From assembly GCA_012719415.1 (NCBI GenBank), contig JAAYAK010000204.1:62001-126000 (forward strand): 64,000 bases of DNA. Direction: 5' to 3'. Each line of letters starts with the position of its first letter. Within the stretch, counting starts at the first letter, position 1. Source of the stretch: Syntrophorhabdus sp. GTDB lineage: Bacteria > Desulfobacterota > Syntrophorhabdia > Syntrophorhabdales > Syntrophorhabdaceae. The translations under genes were made by a program, and so were the position numbers. The notes beneath the pieces are model-generated. The model was given only the letters and a program-made list of their open reading frames with translations. It ran no database searches and was not told the DNA's origin. Positions 18,662 through 27,374 of this stretch are shown here, piece after piece.

Positions 18662-21097
18662 ATGTACCTGCACCCATCGGCCATATTGCTCAACTCATTC
18701 TCGATGACCGCCTTGATGCTGGTGTGCGGGTTGGCCGGGGCTTCCGGACTCGCCGCGGACATCGCCGTGGTGCAGGGGGCCACCCTCGCGTTGTTCTTTG
18801 CCTTCTCAGCCAACGCGCGCAACGTTATCTTCGGGGACGCGTCGCATTCGGCCCCGCATCTTCTGCTCAGGGCGCGGCTCTTCCTGCTTTTTCCCCTCGC
18901 GGCGGCCTCCTTCGTTCTCAGCTGCGTGATCGGTTCGGCCGAGGCGGGCCTCGCCGTCGTCTTGATCGTCCGCCGGTCCCTGGAATGGATAGGAGAGGTG
19001 TATCTGAGCTCTTACGAGATGCAGGACGCCAGGAGGCCTGCGGCGGTCTCCATCATCTGGGAGTGCCTGACCTTTGTGGGGGCCATCCTGCTGATGTTCG
19101 CCGCGGGGATAGGACCAGACGGCGCCCTTGCGCTGTGGGCGCTGGCGCCGCTGGTCACGATCTTTGCGGGAAGACTGGCGAGATCGGATGAGCCTGTCCG
19201 CCTGATGGATGATCTCGCCAGACTGGCACCAAACCTTGGTTCCACGACGATCATCGGGATCACGGTCTACGTGTTCAGACTTTCAACGATCCTCGTGGCA
19301 GGACGTGTCGTTGCCGGCGATCTCTTCACCGCCTTCGCGCTGGGAGGCATCATTCCGACGATATACAACAATTCGATAGGTCCCAGCCTGGCGCTCAGGG
19401 AACAGCGTGGTGGCGGGACGCCGAAGTTATCAACGCGGCTTGCCTTGCTGGCGGCGGCACTCTTTGTTGTCGGGGCTGCCTTTACCGTCTTCTCTGTGGT
19501 ATTCACCCGCGCGGGGGGCATGCTCGGGAAGGACGGTCCTTTCTGGACGGCGGTGGGTCTGTCCGTCTCCGGCGGCGCGATCATGATCCTCGCCTTGAAC
19601 ATTCGCATCCGGATGATCCAGGCGGGCAGGAGCCTTGATGTCTTCGGCGCCGATGCCATATCCAACGTCCTGCTCGTGGTCTGTGTTCCATATTTTTACT
19701 ATGTTCTCGGCCCGTCCTCGATGGAGGCGCTCTATCTCTTCAGCGCCGTTCTGACGGTGTGTTTCTACTGGAGCGCGAAGAGGGGGACAGAGGCCGGCAC
19801 GGCCTATGCAGGCGGAACCTCCTGGCTCCTGCTCTTCATGGCCGCTCTTGTGTTGTTTCCGCTTTTCTTTCAGCTCGGCAGCGGCATATTCAGGGACAGC
19901 AGCCTCACCTTCGACACGGGCCGGGTCCTCGAGAAGCTGCCGATACCCGTCTCCGTTCTGGCGCTTTCGGGAATACTGCTTCTGGGAAGGTTCAGTGACG
20001 CCCGGCGGTCCCTCACGTTCTTCTTCTTCGCTGCGCTCCTGCTTGTCATCGCGGCCCTCATGGTCCGGGAACAAGGGAGTCATCTTACCCGGCTCGTATT
20101 GATGGGTCAGTACGTTCTGCCGATGCTGGGACTGGTGCTCGGTGAGATGTTCGGGAAAGAATCGCGGGAGAGAGAATTCGAAAAGGCGTGCCTGGCGGTG
20201 GCGATCTTTATCGCGCCGGCACAGCTTCTCTGCTCCTGGGCCCAGGGACTGGTCACTCTGTCGCCTTACCTTTATGCGTTCAGCATCTATCAGCACCTGC
20301 AGTACGTTCCTCTCATCATGGTGATCGCCTATGGGGTCGCGCTGGGTTCCCTATGGAAGAGGGGAAGGAAGTGGCGGATCGCCATGGTTCTACTTCTCCC
20401 GTGGATGGTGATCTACTCCCTTGCATCGGTTTCGATGGTGACGGTCATGGGTCTGACGCTCTCTGTCATCGCGACGCTGTTTGTCTTCAAAAGCTCGCCG
20501 GTGCCGCGACGCATTGCCCTGGGAATGCTCGTTCTGTCCCTGGCGGCGGGTACATCTTACGGGTTGGTGGCGGGCATGCCGGTGTACGAAAAGATGATGT
20601 CGAGCAGGAAGACATCGGCGAAGACGCTGTCGGTCGGAATAGACCACTCTGAAAAGGGGAACCGCATTTCTGTCACGGCCACGCCGCCGCAGAACATTAT
20701 CGACCGCATGGAGCAATGGAGGTACTATGGAAAAGGCGTGCTTTCGGGGGCAAAGAGATTCCTCTTCGGGCACGCAACTCCCCCGGACCGCCGCCTCCAT
20801 CCGAGCGCACAAAACTATTACCTAGACCTGGTGTACAATTTCGGCTTCCTGCCCTTCACGCCCATACTCCTGCTCCTGATATACACGGCACGGCGTGTCT
20901 ATCATCTCAGGCGTCCCATATCGCTCGATCCGTCCATACCGGCGCTGGCCGTCTCCGCCTTTGTATTGTTTGCGGTGGACAACATGCTCAAGGTGGGATT
21001 GCGTCAGCCATATCCAGGTATCTTCAGTTTCTTTGTTCTCGGGTTCCTGCTTGCCCGCCTGGACCGGTCTGGTTTCCCGGGGAGGCTGGCTGTTTGA
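18662..21097 (+). CDS. Fusion of a Wzx-like flippase half with an O-antigen polymerase/ligase-like half
   Basis: The 811-residue protein is polytopic throughout. The first about 365 residues resemble polysaccharide flippases (Wzx/MOP): an SSYEMQDARRPAAVSIIWE loop near residue 118 and paired helices with ILVAGRVVAGDLFTAFALG near residue 213. The second part (about 380-811) resembles the Wzy/WaaL superfamily, with its large loop near the C-terminus containing HPSAQNYYLDLVYNFGFLPF (about residues 712-731), the usual histidine-bearing signature. ATG 18662 is the first good start after the upstream stop. Export and polymerisation or ligation would then be in one chain, an inference from domain content. 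Confidence 0.75.
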   Translation: MYLHPSAILLNSFSMTALMLVCGLAGASGLAADIAVVQGATLALFFAFSANARNVIFGDASHSAPHLLLRARLFLLFPLAAASFVLSCVIGSAEAGLAVVLIVRRSLEWIGEVYLSSYEMQDARRPAAVSIIWECLTFVGAILLMFAAGIGPDGALALWALAPLVTIFAGRLARSDEPVRLMDDLARLAPNLGSTTIIGITVYVFRLSTILVAGRVVAGDLFTAFALGGIIPTIYNNSIGPSLALREQRGGGTPKLSTRLALLAAALFVVGAAFTVFSVVFTRAGGMLGKDGPFWTAVGLSVSGGAIMILALNIRIRMIQAGRSLDVFGADAISNVLLVVCVPYFYYVLGPSSMEALYLFSAVLTVCFYWSAKRGTEAGTAYAGGTSWLLLFMAALVLFPLFFQLGSGIFRDSSLTFDTGRVLEKLPIPVSVLALSGILLLGRFSDARRSLTFFFFAALLLVIAALMVREQGSHLTRLVLMGQYVLPMLGLVLGEMFGKESREREFEKACLAVAIFIAPAQLLCSWAQGLVTLSPYLYAFSIYQHLQYVPLIMVIAYGVALGSLWKRGRKWRIAMVLLLPWMVIYSLASVSMVTVMGLTLSVIATLFVFKSSPVPRRIALGMLVLSLAAGTSYGLVAGMPVYEKMMSSRKTSAKTLSVGIDHSEKGNRISVTATPPQNIIDRMEQWRYYGKGVLSGAKRFLFGHATPPDRRLHPSAQNYYLDLVYNFGFLPFTPILLLLIYTARRVYHLRRPISLDPSIPALAVSAFVLFAVDNMLKVGLRQPYPGIFSFFVLGFLLARLDRSGFPGRLAV

Positions 21098-22254
21098 AGG
21101 TCTTGAACGTAAACATGTCCTGCGACCCCGTTCAGGGCGGTGGAAGCGTCGAGAGGACACTCCAGATGAGCCGTTATCTTGCCCGATCCGGGATTGAATG
21201 CACTGTGTTGACAACGGATGTCGGACTGACCGGGGATCATCCGGTGGACCTGGAAGGTGTCAGCCTCATCAAACTGAAGACCATGCTCCAACGATATTAT
21301 CTCCCCCGGTTTTCCTGTAAGGGGATCGGGCGCATCGTGGAAAGGGCTGATATCATTCAGCTGATGAACCATTGGACCTTTTTGAACGCGGTTGTTTACG
21401 TGATCGCCCGGAGGCGAAACAAGCCCTATGTTGTCTGTCCCGCGGGTTCGTTGCCTTACTACGGCAGATCCAGGACGCTCAAAAGGATCTACAATACGGT
21501 GATCGGCCGGCGGATCGTGAGAAACGCCCACCGGTGTATCGCGATATCACCGGACGAGATCGACCACTTTCGAAGCTATGGCGTGGAAGACGACAGGATA
21601 TCAACAATACCCAACGCTATCCGCCCCGAAGACCTTGCCCATGAGGGGGCCAACACCTTTCGTGACGACTTCGGTATCGGAGAGGCACCCTTTATACTCT
21701 TTGTCGGCCGCCTGAATGCGATCAAAGGCCCCGATCTCCTGCTCAAGGCGTTTCAGAACAGGCTCGGATGCGGCAATTTCAAATACGACCTCGTCTTTGC
21801 CGGTCCCGACGGGGGAATGCTTACGGAACTGAAAGGGATGGTCGCGGATATGGGGGTGGCCGGACGGGTCCATTTCGTCGGATACCTTGGAAACAGGGAC
21901 AAATCGAATGCCTACCGTGCGTCGGATCTGCTTGTCATACCTTCCCGGCAGGAAGCCATGTCCATCGTCGTTCTCGAGGCAGGCATGACGAAGACGCCCG
22001 TATTACTGACGGACAGGTGTGGTTTTGATGCTGTGGAATCCATCGGGGGAGGCAAGGTTGTGCCAGCCACGGTTGAAGGGCTGGAAGCGGGACTGGCGAA
22101 GCTCCTGGATCGGCCGGAGGTGCTGCGTCCGATGGGGATAAGACTTTATCGATACGTCAGCGAGAACTTCACCTGGGATACGATGATAAAGAAGTATCTA
22201 TCCCTGTATGAAACGATCCTTGGCGACGCTCCATGGAAGGGGGTCCCGAGATGA
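21094..22254 (+). CDS. Family 4 glycosyltransferase with TTG start
   Basis: The 386-residue GT-B enzyme begins with KVLNVNMSCDPVQGGGSVERT and has a donor domain with FVGRLNAIKGPDLLL near residue 206 and VIPSRQEAMSIVVLEAGMTKTPV near residue 282, containing the EX7E motif. TTG 21094 is the best start. It gives a canonical GT4 N-terminus, overlaps the previous stop by two bases, and has GGGGAGG nine bases upstream. The longer frame upstream runs inside the previous gene. It ends in an ATGA overlap with a radical SAM gene. Confidence 0.88.
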   Translation: MKVLNVNMSCDPVQGGGSVERTLQMSRYLARSGIECTVLTTDVGLTGDHPVDLEGVSLIKLKTMLQRYYLPRFSCKGIGRIVERADIIQLMNHWTFLNAVVYVIARRRNKPYVVCPAGSLPYYGRSRTLKRIYNTVIGRRIVRNAHRCIAISPDEIDHFRSYGVEDDRISTIPNAIRPEDLAHEGANTFRDDFGIGEAPFILFVGRLNAIKGPDLLLKAFQNRLGCGNFKYDLVFAGPDGGMLTELKGMVADMGVAGRVHFVGYLGNRDKSNAYRASDLLVIPSRQEAMSIVVLEAGMTKTPVLLTDRCGFDAVESIGGGKVVPATVEGLEAGLAKLLDRPEVLRPMGIRLYRYVSENFTWDTMIKKYLSLYETILGDAPWKGVPR

Positions 22255-23633
22255 GGATCCTACTCATCAGTCACCCCTCCTCGCGTCCCCGTAGACCGGA
22301 CTTTCCTCCCATAGGTATCGCATACCTGGGTGCGGTCGTGCGGAACAGGGGCCACGAGGTATTCCTGGTCGACGGAGAATTGACCGGGCTTGAAGGCATC
22401 GTGGAAGAGGCAAAACGTCTTGGACCGGACATTGTGGGGGTCACCTGCTGGACGATCAACAGGGGTGCGGTGTGGGAGCTTTGCCGGGCCCTGAAGAGGG
22501 TGCTGCCGAGGGCGTTCCTTGTGCTCGGAGGCCAGCATGCAAGCATATACCCGGAACACATCTTCCAAAAGACCCATGCCGGGGCGGTTGTCATCGGGGA
22601 AGGGGAGGAGACCCTGTGCGAGCTCCTGGAGGTATTGGGGAGTGGTGGCGATCTTGCTCTCGTAAGCGGGATAGCCTACCGGACACGGGACGGTGACATT
22701 CGCAGGACGGAGCCGCGGCCTCAGATCGAAGACCTTGACACTGTACCGTTCCCTTACTATGAAGGCTTCCGGGGTTTCGGGTTTCAGCAATATGGCGGGT
22801 TCGCGGGTCTGCCGAGACCCACTGCGGCCGTCATCACCTCGCGTGGATGCGTGTTCAACTGTTCTTACTGCGGTTCCGTGAGGTTCTGGGGAAAAAAGTG
22901 GCGTCGCCGTTCGGCGCGGAACGTTCTCGATGAGGTGGAACACCTCGTGAGCGACATGGGCGCGAGGTCTATCTTCATGTTCGACGACAATTTCCCGGTA
23001 AACAGGAAACGTGCCATGGAGATCTGCGGCGGGATAATCGACAGGTTCCCGGGGATGGAGTGGGCGTGCTGCAGCCATGTGAAGATGGTGAACGAAGAGT
23101 TGCTGGATATCATGAAGAGGAGCGGCTGTATCAGCATAGATTTCGGTGTGGAAAGCGGCGATAACGGCATCCTTAGAAACATCAACAAGAACCAGACCCG
23201 GGAGGACATCGAGAGGGCCTTTGCGCTCGCGCACAAGGCGGGGATCAGACCAAGGGCATATCTCATGGTTGGCAATATGGGCGAAACGACGGGGACGATA
23301 GACGAGACGATCGACATGATCGGGAGCATCAAGCCCTATTCGTCCATTGGTGCCACGATCCTGTGGTTGCTTCCGGGTACGGATGTCTTCCGGGAAGCCT
23401 GCGAAAAAGGGTTTATAGACGACTCCTACTGGCTTGAGAAGGATGATATGCCTTACAACGTGCAGGAGCATACATACGAGGAACTCCTTGGGTTGCGGCA
23501 GAGGCTGATGCGCGGCATAGCCAGAAAGAAGGGGGGAATTGCGCCGCTCGTCAGCTTTTACCTGAAGACCATCTATTACCGGTATCCATCCCTCGGACGG
23601 ATGAGATCGCTGATACCTGACTGGCTGCGATGA
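22251..23633 (+). CDS. B12-binding-domain radical SAM enzyme
   Basis: The 460-residue protein has an N-terminal cobalamin-binding-like Rossmann domain (residues about 1-135; PPIGIAYLGAVV, GGQHASIYPEHIF, GEGEETLCELLE). A radical SAM core follows, with CVFNCSYCG at residues about 198-206 supplying the three cluster cysteines (CX3CX2C). The BchE/P-methylase superclass includes methyltransferases and ring-forming enzymes. The usual cobalt-ligating DXHXXG motif is not evident, so cobalamin may be bound base-off without a His ligand, as in relatives. Position between two GT4 genes suggests action on a sugar or lipid-linked glycan. Confidence 0.88.
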   Translation: MRILLISHPSSRPRRPDFPPIGIAYLGAVVRNRGHEVFLVDGELTGLEGIVEEAKRLGPDIVGVTCWTINRGAVWELCRALKRVLPRAFLVLGGQHASIYPEHIFQKTHAGAVVIGEGEETLCELLEVLGSGGDLALVSGIAYRTRDGDIRRTEPRPQIEDLDTVPFPYYEGFRGFGFQQYGGFAGLPRPTAAVITSRGCVFNCSYCGSVRFWGKKWRRRSARNVLDEVEHLVSDMGARSIFMFDDNFPVNRKRAMEICGGIIDRFPGMEWACCSHVKMVNEELLDIMKRSGCISIDFGVESGDNGILRNINKNQTREDIERAFALAHKAGIRPRAYLMVGNMGETTGTIDETIDMIGSIKPYSSIGATILWLLPGTDVFREACEKGFIDDSYWLEKDDMPYNVQEHTYEELLGLRQRLMRGIARKKGGIAPLVSFYLKTIYYRYPSLGRMRSLIPDWLR

Positions 23634-23657
23634 AATGATAGTGTGGGGACGGGATTC

Positions 23658-24932
23658 GTGAAGCAGTTCGCAAGGATATGGGTTGTGTCGGAAGTGTATT
23701 ACCCTGATGAGCAGGGTGGGGGACACTTCATGACGAAGCTGGCTGAAGGCCTTGCCTCCTGCCATGACGTTCATGTGATCTGCGGTTATCCGTACTACAG
23801 GCCCGGCCTCAAAAAGCCCCCCGCGAGTGAGGTGCGCAACGGTGTTCACATAAGACGATGCTACTCCACCAGTTTTAGCAAGAAGCATCTCGTGCTGAGG
23901 ATGTTCAACTTCCTCACCATCAGTCTTTCGCTCTTCGTAAACGCCCTGTTGCGGATAGGCAGAGACGATCTGGTGATAGTTGTGACGACGCCGCCCACGT
24001 TGCCCTTCTTTGTCGTGACAGCCTGCAGGATAGTGGGCGCCAAATGTGTCCTGCGTATTGAGGACATGTACCCCGGCACGCTGGTAGCGACAGGCGTGGC
24101 GAAACCGGCAGGTACGCTGGTAAAGGTGTTTTCCCGTATCAACAGATACGTGCATGGGAACGCCGACCACATCACCGTGATAGGCCGCGATATGCAGAGC
24201 ATGCTGACGGAAACTGCAGAGAACGCCCTGGAGGAGGACCGTGTTACCATGATCCCGAACTGGGGGGAACTGGACCTCATCAAACCGCAGGTAAAGAGCG
24301 AGAACAGGTTGCTGGGAGAGCTCGGCCTTACGGACAGGTTTGTCGTCCTCTGTGCGGGCAATATGGGCAGGGCGCAGGCCGTGGAGAACATCGTGTACGC
24401 CGCGGAGCTCCTGAAGAAGGAAGGTACCATCCATTTCCTTTTTATAGGAGAGGGCGTGAAAAAGGATTGGATGAAGGAGTTTGCGCGGAGCAGGGAGCTC
24501 AACAACGTGACCATTCTTGACCAGCGGCCGAGAAGCGATCAGGCAAATTTCCTCAATTCCTGCGACGTAGCCATCGTGTCCCTCATATCGGGGATGAAGG
24601 GGTTTGCCGTTCCAAGCAGACTGTACAATATAATGGCAGCGGGCAAACCTGTGATCGCCATGACCGCTCCCGATTCGGAGGTGTCCCTGGTCATAACGGA
24701 AGAGAACATAGGGTGGGTGACCCCTCCCGACGACCCGCAAGGACTGGCAGACACCGTATTGGAGGCGTTCCGCCGGGGTGCTTCACTGGAGTCGCTCGGT
24801 TCAAGGGCGCGAGCGGTGGTCGAGAAGAGGTATACTTATGAACAGGGCATACAAAAGTATTGTGACGTGATCGAGAACGTTGCCGGCAGCGTGAACGAAC
24901 GCTTTCATCTCAAGGACCGGACAGGACAATGA
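23658..24932 (+). CDS. Family 4 glycosyltransferase (WcaI-like)
   Basis: The protein of about 424 residues starts IWVVSEVYYPDEQGGGHFMTKLAEGLA and has the long N-terminal domain of WcaI/WbuB-type GT4 enzymes. The donor domain contains CAGNMGRAQAVENIV near residue 234, FIGEGVKKDWM near residue 263 and FAVPSRLYNIMAAGKPVIAM near residue 315. GTG 23658 is selected because GGGGACGGG lies just before it; GTG 23643 is the alternative. WbuB transfers L-FucNAc, which is interesting given the L-hexosamine genes downstream, but specificity is not proven by sequence. Confidence 0.87.
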   Translation: MKQFARIWVVSEVYYPDEQGGGHFMTKLAEGLASCHDVHVICGYPYYRPGLKKPPASEVRNGVHIRRCYSTSFSKKHLVLRMFNFLTISLSLFVNALLRIGRDDLVIVVTTPPTLPFFVVTACRIVGAKCVLRIEDMYPGTLVATGVAKPAGTLVKVFSRINRYVHGNADHITVIGRDMQSMLTETAENALEEDRVTMIPNWGELDLIKPQVKSENRLLGELGLTDRFVVLCAGNMGRAQAVENIVYAAELLKKEGTIHFLFIGEGVKKDWMKEFARSRELNNVTILDQRPRSDQANFLNSCDVAIVSLISGMKGFAVPSRLYNIMAAGKPVIAMTAPDSEVSLVITEENIGWVTPPDDPQGLADTVLEAFRRGASLESLGSRARAVVEKRYTYEQGIQKYCDVIENVAGSVNERFHLKDRTGQ

Positions 24933-26353
24933 AAACCACATTTATAATTCCACCGACCCTTCACTACATCGAGCCTTACGCTTATGTCGAGGCCGACAAG
25001 AGCAACACGAAGAGACCTTATCTGGGTCTGCTGTATATAGCTGCCGTTCTGCGCCAAAGACTGGGGATCGAGGCCCGCATCATCGACTGCAATATAGACG
25101 GGCTGACGCTGGAAGACCTGACCCGTCTTGTTTCGGCCGATCCGCCCGACATCGTCGGATTCAGCGTAACGACCTTCAGTTTGTTGAACTGCCTGGAAGT
25201 GAGCAGGGCGTTGAAGAGCGTCGACAGGAACATCAAGGTATGTTTCGGGGGCTGGCACCCCACCTTGTACCCACGTGAGACGCTTAACTTCGATGCCGTC
25301 GATTTCATAGTCATCGGAGAGGGAGAATACACATTCGCCGAATTGGTGGCGGTTCTTCAGGGGAGACGGGGGGACGGCGACGAGGCCCTCGGCCGTATCA
25401 ACGGACTCGGTTTCAAGACGGGACAGGGCGATGCCAGGATCAATCCACCCCGGGAACCCCTGAAGGAGCTTGACCAGATACCCTTTCCCGCCTACGATCT
25501 CGTCGATGTGAAGAAATATTCCAATCTTCTCGCCTGTACGGGCGATCTTGTCACGATCATCACATCGCGGGGCTGTCCTCAGAGATGCGTCTTCTGTGAT
25601 CTGCGGAGAACCCCCTATCGGTTCAGAAGCCCTGAGAACGTACTGGAAGAGATCCGTTACTGGGCTGAAAAGGGCGTGAGAGAGTTCTTTATCCAGGACG
25701 ATAATTTCACCATCAACCGCCGGAGAACGATCGAATTCTGCCGCCTGCTGACCGATGCCGGCCTCAATATAAAGTACAAGATCAGCTCCCGCGTCGATTA
25801 CATCGATGACGAATTGAGCGAGCATCTCAAGAGATCGGGCTGCTACAGGATCTATTTCGGTGTGGAGTCCGGTTCCCAGCGGATACTCGATTATCTGGAG
25901 AAGGGTCTGTCCGTGGAGGACATCAAAAAGGGGTTCGAATCTGCAAAAAGAGCCGGGATAGACTGCTGTGCTTACATCATGATAGGAGTTCCTTCGGAAA
26001 CGAGGCAGGACATTGACATGACAATAAGACTCCTGGGGCAGATCAAGCCTGACCACCTGCACTGTTCGATCTGTACGCCCATGCCAAGGACCGCTCTTTA
26101 CAGCCGCCTGATGGAAGACGGCACGATCGCTCACGACTACTGGCTGGATTTTGCCGTCGATCCCGACCCATCCTTCAAGACACCCTTTGCCAGCGGGGTC
26201 TTTCACGACCAGGAATTGAGGAAGATGCAGAACGCCATTCAGAAGGATTTCTATTTCAATCTTCTGATCATAATACGAGAGATCGTCAAGACACGCAGTT
26301 TGAAGCAGTTCATCTCGAAGACACGGATGGCCCTCAAGATACTTTTTCGCTAA
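24929..26353 (+). CDS. B12-binding-domain radical SAM enzyme
   Basis: This 474-residue protein is a second member of the BchE/P-methylase-like superclass. The cobalamin-domain part contains RPYLGLLYIAAVL, FGGWHPTLYP and GEGEYTFAELV. The radical SAM centre is CPQRCVFCD at about residues 214-222, followed by FIQDDNFTINRRRT. A C-terminal region of about 130 residues is helical. It overlaps the previous GT4 gene as ATGA and is only distantly similar to the enzyme at 22251, so the two are not recent duplicates. A methylated or rearranged sugar is a reasonable product guess. Confidence 0.88.
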   Translation: MKTTFIIPPTLHYIEPYAYVEADKSNTKRPYLGLLYIAAVLRQRLGIEARIIDCNIDGLTLEDLTRLVSADPPDIVGFSVTTFSLLNCLEVSRALKSVDRNIKVCFGGWHPTLYPRETLNFDAVDFIVIGEGEYTFAELVAVLQGRRGDGDEALGRINGLGFKTGQGDARINPPREPLKELDQIPFPAYDLVDVKKYSNLLACTGDLVTIITSRGCPQRCVFCDLRRTPYRFRSPENVLEEIRYWAEKGVREFFIQDDNFTINRRRTIEFCRLLTDAGLNIKYKISSRVDYIDDELSEHLKRSGCYRIYFGVESGSQRILDYLEKGLSVEDIKKGFESAKRAGIDCCAYIMIGVPSETRQDIDMTIRLLGQIKPDHLHCSICTPMPRTALYSRLMEDGTIAHDYWLDFAVDPDPSFKTPFASGVFHDQELRKMQNAIQKDFYFNLLIIIREIVKTRSLKQFISKTRMALKILFR

Positions 26354-26362
26354 GTGTTCACG

Positions 26363-27322
26363 ATGCGCGTACTGATTACAGGAGCAAATGGATTCCTGGG
26401 CTCGGCAATTCTGCGTCACGCGGGAGAAACCGGTCTGTCGTTGGTCGCAACCGATCGTGAGGCGGGCAACGCAATGCCCGGCGTCAGGTTCTTCCCGGCG
26501 GATATCCTGGACGCGGGAGCTCTGTCGGGGGTTTGCCGGAATGTTGATTGCGTCTGCCACGTTGCGGGGTTGGCGCACGTGTTCAAGGAGTCGGCCCTTT
26601 CCGGGGAGTCCTTTTTCAGGGTCAACGTCACGGGTACCGAAAACGTGGCGCATTCGGCGGGCCGGGCCGGCGTGAGGCTGTTCGTATTCATAAGTTCCGT
26701 ATCGGTATACGGCGGAGATACGAAGGAGAGGGACGAGCGTGCGCCGTGCCGGCCCGAAGGCCCTTATGCGGAGAGCAAACGGCGGGCGGAGGAAACGCTT
26801 ATCGAGTTTTGCGGAAGGAACGGGATGGATCTGACCATTCTCCGGCTTGCAACCCTTTTTGGAGAAGGAGACCCGGGGAACATAGCCCGTCTGATCCGGT
26901 TCATCGACTCCGGGAAGTTCTTCTGGATAGGCTCGGGTCTCAACCGGAAGAGCCTGATTCACCGCGACGATGCGGGCAGGGCCTGCGTTGCCGCGATAAG
27001 AAACCCCATGCCGGGGACGAACATCTATAACGTGTCGGGACCGCCATACACGATGAGGGAGATCGTGGAGACAATAGCCGCAAGGCTGGGGAGGAAGGCC
27101 CCTCGTGTCCGCATTCCCGCGGGGCTGGCACTGACCGTGTCGAAGGCCGCCGCGCTCCTGAAAGGGGAGCGGCTGTTGCGTGCGAACAAAACGATGCTTA
27201 AATGGTTGTCTGATGACGTGTACATCGCCGACCTGTTCAACGGTACCTATTCATTTCAACCGAATGTAGGCTTGGATGAAGGTATACGAAGAGAGGTTGC
27301 GTGGTATCGGGACGGGCCATGA
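26363..27322 (+). CDS. NAD-dependent sugar-nucleotide epimerase/dehydratase
   Basis: This extended SDR (319 residues) shows ITGANGFLGSAIL at residues 5-17, ISSVSVYGGDTKE near residue 111, and the catalytic YAESK near residue 136. It resembles WbpV/WbiI-type UDP-hexose 4-epimerase or reductase homologues that often accompany phosphoglycosyl transferases. ATG 26363 gives the canonical N-terminus; GTG 26354 directly after the upstream stop is also possible. No strong Shine-Dalgarno sequence precedes either. Confidence 0.82.
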   Translation: MRVLITGANGFLGSAILRHAGETGLSLVATDREAGNAMPGVRFFPADILDAGALSGVCRNVDCVCHVAGLAHVFKESALSGESFFRVNVTGTENVAHSAGRAGVRLFVFISSVSVYGGDTKERDERAPCRPEGPYAESKRRAEETLIEFCGRNGMDLTILRLATLFGEGDPGNIARLIRFIDSGKFFWIGSGLNRKSLIHRDDAGRACVAAIRNPMPGTNIYNVSGPPYTMREIVETIAARLGRKAPRVRIPAGLALTVSKAAALLKGERLLRANKTMLKWLSDDVYIADLFNGTYSFQPNVGLDEGIRREVAWYRDGP

Positions 27323-27374
27323 GGCTGGTCGGAGTGGTCATTCCGGATAGGAAAAGAGGGAGGGTCGGTATTTC

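Noticed and set aside
22260-24740. An 826-codon open frame on the minus strand
   Set aside because: It lies opposite a radical SAM gene and a GT4 gene with clear motifs and overlaps. Its translation has no recognisable motifs and is rich in His, Arg and Pro, as expected for the antisense of GC-rich genes.
24905-26962. A 685-codon open frame on the minus strand
   Set aside because: It covers the second radical SAM gene and the start of an SDR gene on the other strand and has no domain of its own.
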